64,000 nucleotides of DNA, from positions 64,001 to 128,000 of the forward strand of contig JBBHKE010001459.1 in assembly GCA_037447655.1 (NCBI GenBank), read 5' to 3'. Both the position numbers and the translations under genes were made by a program. The stretch comes from Zygnema cylindricum (lineage: Eukaryota > Streptophyta > Zygnematophyceae > Zygnematales > Zygnemataceae). Positions 47,548 to 57,719 of this stretch are shown here, one piece after another (the stretch's first letter is position 1; each line of letters starts with the position of its first letter). Under the pieces are notes generated by a model. It ran no database searches. It saw only the letters and a list, made by a program, of their open reading frames with translations, and was not told the origin of the DNA.

Positions 47548-50356
47548 CTAGGCTGCCACCGTCAACGGCCTCTTGCTGACCTTGATTTCTGAGATGGCTG
47601 CAATATCATCCAAAACACAAGAAAGTTAGAACAAGAACAAACAGAACTCCAAAGTCTTCTACATGCAATTCAGCATACCAAGTCCTTTACAACAAGCAGG
47701 AATTACATGCCATACACTCACCATCCTTGTAGCTTGGTGCATTAAAAACTGCTGAGCCGGCAACAATGGCATTAGCACCTGCTTCAATAACCTGCAATAA
47801 CCCACATCTTTCTGTCAATAACTCCCACGAGAAGTTTATTTCTGAAGTACAAAGCACCACATTAACACAGCTCACATGATGTTGCAACAGATAATGCAAA
47901 AACCAACAAGAACAACAAGGGCACTGCAAACCGTACCTTGTAAGCATTCTTGGGACCCACTCCACCATCTACTTCGATCCAGGGATCCAGACCCTGCAAT
48001 TCAATAAGCACATCATCAGCATGTTATGTCAGCAGGCTCATAAGTTGACATATATATAATTCCTCCTACAGGTCCCCAACAACCTTTCCATCAATTTCTG
48101 GGCTTTATTATAATTATCAATAACATCATCCTAAAATCCTACCGAGTTTGAGAATGCAGTCTGCCACTCACCCGCTCATTGCAAATTGCGCGAAGATCCT
48201 TAATCTTTTGAACTTGGCTCTCAATGAAGCTCTGACCTCCAAATCCAGGGTTGACTGACATGATGAGCACAAGATCAACAACTGCAGGAAAACAAAAAAA
48301 AATGAACAGTATGTTAAAATCTAAACTTTGAATGAAAAGCCAATTTAATGCATGAATCCATGTATATAGGTCATACGTAAGGTCGTGTAAATGAAGGCAG
48401 TATAAGGAGTGCAAAAATAACCTGCAAATGCATGACCTCATAGCTATAAATATTCCAAGGTTGATGGGTAAAGCATGAGTGTGACAAACCAAGAAGCAAC
48501 TGAACAAGGTCCCAAGGGTTAGTAAACACACCAATCTAAATGAAACCTAGCAGATAAGTCAAACAGTTGTGACATAAAGTGCACAGTAACAGAAAACCAT
48601 GTAGTATGTAGAATTCATGCAAACCACCATGGTTTAAAAAAAATATACAAAACGACAACAGAACCTAAACATGAGGATAAACAACGTGAAGAGTTCGTCG
48701 GTAAGGATGAATTATTGTTTTGTCGTGGGTCGACAACAAAACACAAAATAAAATAGTGCATACCACCAGCAGGCCAGAAAAGCCAATTAAAGCAGAGAAA
48801 CAGGAAGCTGTAAGTGACAAAACCAAATGATGAATATTTCAAAAAACAGTCGAAAACAACACATTACCTATACAGCACCAATCTACATGGAGGACCCAGG
48901 CAAAATACTGAAATTAAAAATAAATTAACTTGCCAGGTAAACTTACCGTCAAGAACATATTCAATTGCAGACAAGGGTGTGCCAGGGTTGAGCACCACTC
49001 CAGCTTTAGCACCGAGGCTTTTGATCTGCGGCAGTTGGCAACATATGACTTGGTTCAACAACTTCAAAGTTCGTTTAAGTAAAATGTCACACATAATCGC
49101 GACATATCTACATACCATCATTCCAATACAAAATTGTGCAACAGAGGCTGAAGAAATTATAAACAAATTTACAAACACACTATAAATAGACACAGACAAC
49201 CTGAATGCCTCACCAAGAGGCTTGCTCACTCCTTAACCATAGTAACAATTTTGCAAAGCTTTAGTATACCTGATTTATTGTCCTGTGCAAGTGAATAGTT
49301 GCCTGCTGTTCACAATGCACGCTAACAATGTCTGCTCCTGCCTTGATGAAGTCTGGAACGCGTTGCTCTGGCTCCACGATCATCTGTTTTAAAAAAACCA
49401 GCAACAAGCACCAGATATTAGGGCCACTCATAAACAGCATTCATAACCGTCCTGTTGAACTATCTTGAAGCACGCAAAGGAAAAACACTCGCCAGCAGTA
49501 AACTGCTGTTTACACATAATAGAGCAATGAGAAAGAAAACTGCAACATATCCAAGTAAATAGTGCAAATAAGTAGCTATGCTTGGATGACTTACGAGATG
49601 CACGTCAAGGGGAAGGTCAGTGACCGGTCGGATTGCCTCGACAACAAGAGGTCCAATAGTGATGTTTGGCACAAAGCGTCCATCCATGACATCGACGTGG
49701 ATCCAATCACATCCTGCTTGGTCAATAGCCTTAATCTGCAAAACCAAAAACATTTGGATTTGTTTTTCAATGACGAGCTGGATCCATATCAAATGCATGG
49801 ACTTTAGTTTTTTATAACTGGCGAAAAGACAGCAAACTATCCACCATTAGAGCATAGAGTGCAGTGGTGAGAACAACTGACCTGTTCACCAAGGATGGAG
49901 AAGTTGGCAGAGAGGATAGAGGGAGAGACAATGATGTCAGATTTTGAGAACTTGTCCACTCTAGCATTGGCTGAGATACTCGGGAGAGCACTGCAACCAA
50001 GAAAGTACTATGTCAGCGAAGTCTACAAACTTGGAGAATGTGGGCTGAACAAGCAAGTTGAACCTGCAGAGATAATCGATATGAGCACAAATCATGCGAG
50101 TGAAATTATTTGATCTGAAAGGGGGAGACTGAAAAGCTAAAACAACAACTGATAAAGTTGCTCAAACATGACCTTACAGAAAGAAAATTGAAAGATCCTA
50201 GTAGCAAGGAAGCCCTGAGCTAAAGATCCAAGCTCACCGTGCAACAGATGTCTGCTGAGGACTTGCCACAAGCTTCTGGCTCTTTCCTAAGAAGGAAGTC
50301 TGACCAGCAATGAGCTTGGAAGATGCACCGACGCATGCAGCCATGGAGGCAGACAT
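47548..50356 (-). CDS. RPE: Ribulose-phosphate 3-epimerase, plastid type, complete, nine exons
   Basis: Interconverts D-ribulose 5-phosphate and D-xylulose 5-phosphate in the Calvin cycle and the pentose phosphate pathway. Exons (minus): 50356-50238, 49990-49882, 49735-49595, 49383-49270, 49025-48947, 48281-48172, 47993-47937, 47791-47722, 47597-47548. All are GT-AG; the frame gives 282 residues, near the usual length of plant plastid precursors. Residues 1-50 are Ser/Ala-rich and basic, like a stroma transit peptide. The TIM barrel starts [14 protein letters not shown]. Metal and catalytic positions: [13 protein letters not shown] (His89, Asp91), LDVHL (His122), [18 protein letters not shown] (195-206), IEVDGG (Asp233). 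The ATG at 50356 was chosen as the first of two in frame; the second (codon 5) is possible. Confidence 0.97.
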
Positions 50357-51528
50357 AGTTTCTTAATTTAACACAGTGTAGAATATATTACAATGTAAGA
50401 AACTTGCAAATTGTTCAAGCACAATGAATATACTGAAACTGACGTTACTTTTTAAAGAGCGCCGCTTGAAAGGACGAAAGAGATTGCGTGTGGCGGAGAA
50501 AGAACGGCGTGGATGACGTGGAAGCTGTGGCTCTGCTGGACTGGGAGGGATGGCAAGGTGGCTAACAAGCGTACGACTCACACGCGTAAAGAAGAATATA
50601 CAAAATATTCTCCGCATCCAGGACCGTGCGATGTTGGTCGCCTTTAGGGTGGAACATCATATCAGTAATTTCCAAACTTTATACGATAGAAACCATTGCA
50701 TAGATCGATTCTTTGGGCTGTGATATCTGAATCAGCATATTACATGCTCCGACTATATAATAGCATTAATGTTTTTTTCGCCATCTTTTACCCGTGCGCA
50801 CTTTTAAGATTATCTGTCCCATATTTCAAACGTAGGTTAGGCCCATACAATATGCCTATTGTACGCAAAACATACAATATGGCCTTAAGACCCATATTGT
50901 ATTGGTCGCAAAATGAAAAATAATAGTAACAGGGTTGAGTTATTTTATTGATTTTATATAGCGTGGCATGCCACGTATAAAAATATGTGCCGTTACCGTT
51001 TAGCTGCAATTTATTACGGACAGCGCAGCATATAAACGTTGGCCGGTTAACTGAACAAAAATTTTACGGCGATGTACGTAATTTTACCAAAAACTGGTGA
51101 ACATGGAACTGTAAAAGGACGGCGCACACAAAAGTACAACGGACGCAAAATAACATTCTGCGTGCCGCCGAAATCGAACGGACGTAATTAATGGACCAAA
51201 AGTCAACTGAGCCTGAGCTAACTTCCAACTGACGGCTAACAACATAATCTAGATGCAAATGCGGAAAGTTACGTGGCAATCCACAATGTACACCCCACGG
51301 AGGCTTTCGGAAACTGGTCCCATGTAACGGAATCGCAATCTTTGAAACAGAAGAACTAGGTCATTTGGCCTCCGTTAGACGCGGAATAAAGTGTGTTCCG
51401 CTCTGTTTAGGAAATACAAGGATCTTGTCCGGCTTGGTGCACTCCCTCCGCCGTACTCTGAATACCGTACAGGGTAAAAAGGGCCCGGAAATCTTTGGTG
51501 ATATAAAGGTATGTCTGAAAAGCACATG
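50357..51528. other. RPE upstream region and repeats
   Basis: The first ~250 bases are the presumed RPE leader and promoter. At 50845-50940 a segment (TACAATATGCCTATTGTACG, AGACCCATATTGTATTGG) recurs inverted at 57807-57905. No gene seen. Confidence 0.5.
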
Positions 51529-51677
51529 AGCTTGACAGTAGCCGATATTATCGGCTACTTATCGGCAATAAGACCGATAGCGATATATCGTACCAATATA
51601 TCGATTATCGGGTCCCCGAAAAAAGGCCCATATCGGTTATTGGCAAATCCTTACCGATACACAACACTACAAAATAG

Positions 51678-52117
51678 TAGTGTTGGGTATCGGGTAGTTT
51701 CATATCGCGATAATTTCGATATTCGATATATCGAATATCGATTGAGCAGATTCCTCGATATATCGTACCGGGACCAACATAAATTATCGCGATGTATATC
51801 GCAAAATTTGCATATCCGTACAGTCAGAGTACGGAAAACCGTACGAAAAAGAGTAGGAGAATCGTACGAAAAATCGTACGGATATTTTGCCCGCCCCCCC
51901 CCCCCCCCGAGCGCCGGGGGGTGGGGGGGGGGGGGTTTGGAAAAAAATTCCAAAATTTTCATTTTCGATATATCGTCGATATGATATATCGGCGATATAT
52001 TGGCGATATATCGCGATAATTTGAAATTCGATATATCGAAGCGATATATCGAATATCGGGTACATGAAATTCGATATATATCGAATATCGGCAATGGGTC
52101 CTCGATACCCAACACTA
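51678..52117. mobile_element. hAT-like MITE, second copy, reverse orientation
   Basis: 440 bp between TAGTGTTGGGTATCGGG and TCGATACCCAACACTA, with GATATATCG words and a central C run / G run (51895-51935), the same plan as 6605-7012 but inverted. The flanking 8-mers do not match. Directly left (about 51535-51669) is another copy's right half ending CGATACACAACACTA, so the two are side by side. Confidence 0.8.
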
Positions 52118-52123
52118 AAGTAA

Positions 52124-52500
52124 ACTACTCTAATTCGGTCGCTCGAAATTTCGACTGTATCACATGAAATAGAGTAAATGATTCTATTTTTTTCATTATT
52201 CTATTTAAGGTAAAGTTTAATTAGCGTTTTCAATTCGAATATAGGTTCGTTATAAATAGTGTGGAGTAAGGACGACCTCCGACCGTGCAAAATTGTACTT
52301 TTTTACTTAATAAAGTACAATTTTGCACGGTCGGAGGTCATCCGTATTCCACACTATTTAAAACGAACCTATATTAGAATTAAAAACGCTAATTAAACAT
52401 TACCTTAAATAGAATAATGAAAAAAATAGAATCATTTACTCTATTTTATGTGATAGAGTCAAAATTTCGAGCGACAGAATTAGAGAAATTTACTCTAATT
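52124..52500. mobile_element. Long fold-back element
   Basis: Two arms of about 180 bases are near-perfect inverted copies (left includes GACCTCCGACCGTGCAAAAT, right its complement ATTTTGCACGGTCGGAGGTC) around a loop of about 10 bases near 52307. The outer ends (CTCTAATT.CGGTCGCTCGAA) also pair. No coding content. Confidence 0.85.
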
Positions 52501-52731
52501 ACGATTAGCGATGTACAGTACAGCCCATTTGTAGACGTATGTGATTGGTTATGTTGTCCACGTGTGGGCGTTTACAAATGTCAAGAGCTCATTGGCGTCG
52601 ACAATATCCGTAGTATGTCAAGAGTTCGTTGTAGTGTACAAATGTTTGCAGTTTGATGGCGTCTACAGGTATCCCAAGAGATTGGTGACGTCTACAACTG
52701 TCACATATTTGAAGTAATGAAGGCGCATGTA

Positions 52732-53668
52732 AGGGGTGTCCCCATGTTTTAAAGTATCTACTTTTCTCTGTCTTTTTGCCCTAAAATTCAATGAATTTTG
52801 ACAAAAACTTCAGCCGTATGAGAAAATCGTTTTTACCAAAATATAGTGAACGTCAATTCATACTTTGAATGTACGGCATGTTTGTTTTCATGTGAACGCA
52901 TTTTGGCGTTTTCCCCTTTTCGCCCCCCGGGCAAGAGAATCCAGCCCAAAAAAGAACATATTTAAAATTACGTCGAGGGGGTGATTTTAGTTTAAGTACC
53001 GCCCAAACAGCGAATGAAAAACGACCCACGCACGTGTCACGCGAGTGCGAAAAATTTAGGGCGAAAGAGAGTCCGCGCTATTTTTTTCCGTGCCCGTCAC
53101 GAGCATGTACGAAAAAAATTTGCAAGGGTCTCGCATTCATGGGTCCTTTTCAAAATTTTGCGCCGTCGTCGCCTCTCCCCTCTCCCTCTCACACTATCGC
53201 TGTCATCTCACACTTTTTAGAATGAGACACGACAATATTGATATTATATGAAAAATCTATGATTTATATTTATTTTTTACAATTTTTAGGTTCTTTTTTA
53301 AATGGCAAATCGAGTGAAAAAAGTTGAAAAAACGAAATCGGGAAACCATGGCGGAAAGTTCTTAAATCACTTACATCGACGTTGTCACAAGTGAGCGTGA
53401 CGTCACAATGTCACCAAACCCTAAACATCTACAATTTCACAAAAATCTTGACGTCTACCACTGTCGCTATTTTTGTTGGCGTCACTAATCGTCGGAAGTT
53501 TCGTAGTCGGCTTCAATCGTCACAAGTTGTACCTACGTCTACAACCGTCACATGTCAAAGTTCCAATTTCATTTTCGCACATTAGGACGCTCTTGAAAGT
53601 AGCATGGAGAATCTTCACTACAGTCCAAAATACTTTATCAAAGTAACGATTACATGGGGACACCCCCT
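52732..53668. mobile_element. Element with GGGGTGTCCCCATG termini
   Basis: AGGGGTGTCCCCATG at 52732 and its complement CATGGGGACACCCCCT at 53653-53668, 937 bp apart. The inside is rich in GTCTACAA.TGTCAC words. No transposase seen and no clear target duplication. Confidence 0.55.
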
Positions 53669-54280
53669 AACGATTTACATTGGTACACTTTGAAAAGTAC
53701 ATCGTAAAATCTGCGCTAAAATCCAAAGTAACGTTTCAAAGTTTCGGTTACATAGGAACACGCCCTTACTCTACGCCAGTTTTGTGCCAAGTTTTGTGCG
53801 CCTACCAAAGGCCTACCCAAAAACGCCTACTTTTGAACTATGGTATGTCCCAAGATTACGATGCGACTGTTTGGAAAAGTAACCCTCGATTAAATGTGAC
53901 AAGTGTGTACGAAGAATATACGATCTTCTCCGATCTCGGTTACCGACAATATATGTCAGTGTGAATTGTATCGTAATGTGTAAAACGATGTGTGCCAGAG
54001 GTCGCAAATGGTTACCCAAAACCGTAACCTACCGTTACCCGACCGCCCGCGTCGGATCCGAAACGGATTCGGATGCCAAATTTGGGGGGCCAGGCGGATT
54101 CGGGCGGGTGATTAAAGGTTTTGTACTGTCCATACTATCCAACATTATTGTAATTTTTACTCTTCGTATCGTCGAAGCTATGAGGGAGATGTACCATTAA
54201 TTTTGTACATATTCGAGTACGGGCGTGTACGGGTAGTCGCGGGAAATCGAGTTTCGGTTTAACTTTTTTTTTCGTAAACG

Positions 54281-54560
54281 CGTATCGGGTAACGAGTAAC
54301 AATTTAGGAGCGTGACATAACCTGGTCGGGCGTCGGGTACTGAGATTTTGAAAAAAAAAAATGTCGATTTCGGTTATCTAAAAGTTTGACTTTTGCGACC
54401 TCGGATGTGTGCTATCCTTTTCACCAAACATCAGAGGTCGCAAAAGTCAAAATTTTCCATACCCGAAACCGACCGTTTTTTTTTTTTTCAAAATCTGAGT
54501 AACCGACGCCCGACCGAGTTTTGTCACGCTCCAAAATTGTTAACCGTTAACCGACCGTCT
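54281..54560. repeat. Second long inverted repeat (fold-back)
   Basis: Left arm about 54281-54402, right arm about 54434-54560, spacer of about 30 bases. Paired blocks: AGCGTGACATAACC/GAGTTTTGTCACGCT, GGTCGGGCGTCGGGTACT/GTAACCGACGCCCGACC, AGTTTGACTTTTGCGACCTC/GAGGTCGCAAAAGTCAA. Confidence 0.8.
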
Positions 54561-54700
54561 TTTACGAAAAAAAAAATTAACCACCTTGATTGCCATTTAG
54601 CGTTGCCCTGAACCGAAAAGTACAAATGAATCAGTAATATTTATATAGCCAATAATTACGATTTATCTAGCTTCCCTTGGATTTGCAGATGATCTTACTA

Positions 54701-55186
54701 CACCGCCAATCGTTATTAGCGCAGTTTGATTAGTATAATAATAATTATAGTGGTGTCGTTATTTAAGAATTTGAAAATTTTGGAAAAAATCACATTCTAA
54801 TTGCGATCTTGGTAATTTGGATCTTTGAAAAAATGTCGGTATAAAACATGCTTACATAAAATAAAAAATCATGCAAATCTGACAAATCCATAACAAATCA
54901 TTACATTCACACGTCGAAGCTTTTGGACGAATATATGGAATGGGATTTTCTGACCTGGTTTTTTTCTCTTTAGAGCGACATTCTCTCGGCCCGTTTTAAA
55001 ACTAATTTTTTAATTTTTTAACCAAAATGGTACATTTAGCAGTCCGACCGACCGGACAACTCTATTAGAGACAACATATTGAAAATAACCCTAAATCAAA
55101 TAAAGGAAAAAATAGAATGAGCTACACTAATGGAGAATAAAAAAAAAGCGGGGCCTTAATTAGTGTACGCACTACGATTGGCGGTG
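54701..55186. mobile_element. TA-flanked MITE, same family as 7262-7459
   Basis: 486 bp from CACCGCCAATCGTTATTAGC to ACGATTGGCGGTG, with TA on both sides (54699-54700, 55187-55188). Its ends differ from the 7262 element by only one base over the first 16. The inside is unrelated and AT-rich. Confidence 0.82.
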
Positions 55187-55188
55187 TA

Positions 55189-56229
55189 ACGTGAAGCGCT
55201 TTGTGGCTTACCTAAAATTCTTAAATGATATTAATCGCCACATGCGTTGTACCTATTCCACCCGTTTTAATATTCCGTAGTAGTTCATTCTTTCAACTTA
55301 TTTTGGTTATTTTCCACCGTCAAAACGAGTATGTCATCTTTATTCAGTGGTGTACGGACATTGTCGTCAGTACATAATTTTTTTTAAGTAAAAGATACAA
55401 TTATTATTTAATAGCCTTGGGCGCATGAAATCGGTTTAACAGACCACAAAAAATGTTCGCTTATTAGACCAACAACCGTATTGTCAAAGAGTGAACGACA
55501 AACAAATTCGTGTGTGGAAAGTCATTTTTTCAGAAAATGAACGGAAATGTCACGGCGGCGTATAACCGTAACCTACATATATACAATTTCAACACCGAGT
55601 AGGTTTTTTGTAAGCACCTGTACTTAAAATTAATGCTTTTTTATAGTTATGGTCCATTTAGCGTAATAGTTTATTGTATTAAGGTGAAGATGGTCCCATT
55701 TAGTATAAATGTACATTGTAATATGGTGTCGAACATAAAATAAAATAAACGTTTACGTTAATACGGGGTTGATATGTATTTTTTAGAATAAAACAACATC
55801 ATTTGGCGTTGGTGATAATTGGGGATGGGAAACGCTAAATGCGCACAGTCCATAAAAAAAAGAATTTGTTTTTGGCCAATCACAACTAACGGTTTTTTGG
55901 TGGGATATGTACGGCGTTTTTTCAACAAAAATTCCATTTTCTTCACCGCGAAGCAGACGAACGCACCGCCGCCTGCTCCACCTTTCATCCATGGATCCCG
56001 CCCTATCAACCTACAATTTCTTCGTCCAACCACTCTTAACTTTACCGTGAACAGCGTTCCATCTTGTGGTTTGTGTGTCTCTCATCTTCCTCCAGCTCCG
56101 CCTCCCCCTCCCTCCTCCTTTTTCCTCTCTCTTTACCATTCTCTCTCTTTATCATATGCCACGTGGCAGTGGGAGGGACCCTGACGAAGATCTAGGTTGA
56201 GAACCATTCGGGCGGGCCATCTGTCATCT
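55189..56229. other. No gene recognised
   Basis: AT-rich, then a more GC-balanced part at 55800-56230 with a 121-codon open frame (55819-56184, +) ending in a proline-rich stretch coded by CT-rich DNA. I see no family motif and do not call it. Confidence 0.45.
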
Positions 56230-56249
56230 TGTGGGCCAACACAGCGGAA

Positions 56250-56650
56250 GTAAGACCTGGAGGGAGAGGGAGAGGGAGAGGGAGAGGGGGAGGGAGAGTG
56301 AGAGGGAGAGCGAGAGGGAGGAGAGGAGGGAAAGGAAGGATTTCCAATTTAGCCAGTGTAACAGATATGTAGATTATACCTGCAATCAAATATTTTAACT
56401 CTCCCTCTCTCTCTCTCTCTATCGCTCGAGCTCTCTCTCTCTCCATCGCTCGAGCTCTCTCTCTCTCTTCCCCCCCATCTCCCTCTCTCACTCCCTCTCG
56501 CTTTTTCTTTCTCCATTCTCCCCCTCTCCTCCTCTATTGCCAAGCCACTATTACTTCCACAGCTCTTTCCCTAACTTTCTCTCTCTCCCTGCCTCTCAGC
56601 TTACCCGTCCTTCTATTCCCTTCGCTGACATTGCATCTCTCTCTCCCCCC
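56250..56650. repeat. GGGAGA and CT microsatellites bordering a gap
   Basis: (GGGAGA)n at about 56258-56340, (CT)n with the repeated unit ATCGCTCGAGCTCTCTCTCT at 56401-56470, then CT-rich DNA to the gap. Confidence 0.92.
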
Positions 56651-56660
56651 NNNNNNNNNN
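56651..56660. other. Assembly gap of 10 N
   Basis: Ten undetermined bases right after CTCTCCCCCC. The size is probably nominal, as it lies at the end of a CT/C microsatellite. Confidence 0.99.
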
Positions 56661-56762
56661 GCTTTTTCTGTTTAACAGACTATGCGGTGCATGCTGCACT
56701 AAAAGCAAGGCACTGAAATTCCATCTGCGGCGTTTTACATTGGCTGTTTTTTCATGATTAAC

Positions 56763-56936
56763 ACGTACGGATATTGGGGGAGGGGGGTTTTATGTTTTTT
56801 GTGGTTCGATATATCGGCGATACGATATATCGCGATAATTTGGTTTTCGATATATCGAAGCGATATATCGATTATCGGGTACCTGAAATTCGATATATAT
56901 CAAATATCGGCAAAAGGTCCTCGATACCCAACACTA
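56763..56936. mobile_element. Truncated hAT-like MITE, reverse orientation
   Basis: Starts in the ACGGATATT + G-run centre and runs to the terminus CTCGATACCCAACACTA. Half of the element is missing. An unlinked matching half in forward orientation lies at about 57160-57275 (GTACGATATATCAAGGATTC). Confidence 0.75.
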
Positions 56937-57533
56937 AACAGTACTATTACACATACCTCCTCATGTAACCATACCCCAAATAAGTAATTATATGAATTAC
57001 ACAATTAGTACTTTTTTGTCGGTTACATTTTGCGGCGTCTACCTTAAAGTCACGGAACGAAAATCACGTCGTACGTGGCGTATCAGACAATTTGTCTTTT
57101 TCGCTAAAATAACATATTATTTTAAAATATAAAATATTAATTTTAATAAATAATATATACCGCGATATTTTTTGTTGGTCTCGGTACGATATATCAAGGA
57201 TTCTGCTCGATCGATATTCGATATATCGAATATCAAAATTATCGCGATATGAATTTACACAATACACAACAATAGTTAACACATTGTCTAATATATATGA
57301 TGACTTGTAGTTTAAAATGTACGATCGTGTATTCATGAGTATGTATTTAAAAGGAAAAAATTACATGCCTATATAGTTTGTTACAATGTGTTTGAAAATC
57401 TTTGGAGATATATTAGATTTCAATAGTTGGCCCAATACCGTTTCTATATGAGTTCGCACAATTAACTACGGTGTTAAGCATAGTTCAAAAGTAGGCGTTT
57501 CTATTGTAGGCCTTTTGTAGGCGCCTTTATCTT

Positions 57534-57719
57534 AAGTTGTGTTATGGGCTTTTCATGTGATCTTCTTAAATCGCTACTTTGATCAGCGACCGTCCAATCG
57601 TCCAAATCTGACGATAGTCCTATCGTAAGTTGTGTTATGGGCTTTTCATGTGATCTTCTTAGATCGCTACCTTGATGAGCGACCGTCGAATAGTTCAAAT
57701 CTGACAGTTTAAATAAAAA
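57534..57719. repeat. 93-bp tandem duplication
   Basis: AAGTTGTGTTATGGGCTTTT at 57534 and 57627, each followed by ATGTGATCTTCTTA, GAGCGACCGTC-like and AAATCTGAC blocks. A few differences between copies. Confidence 0.88.

Noticed and set aside
57534-57719. CRISPR-like array
   Set aside because: Only two long direct copies without spacers, in a nuclear eukaryotic context; a simple tandem duplication.
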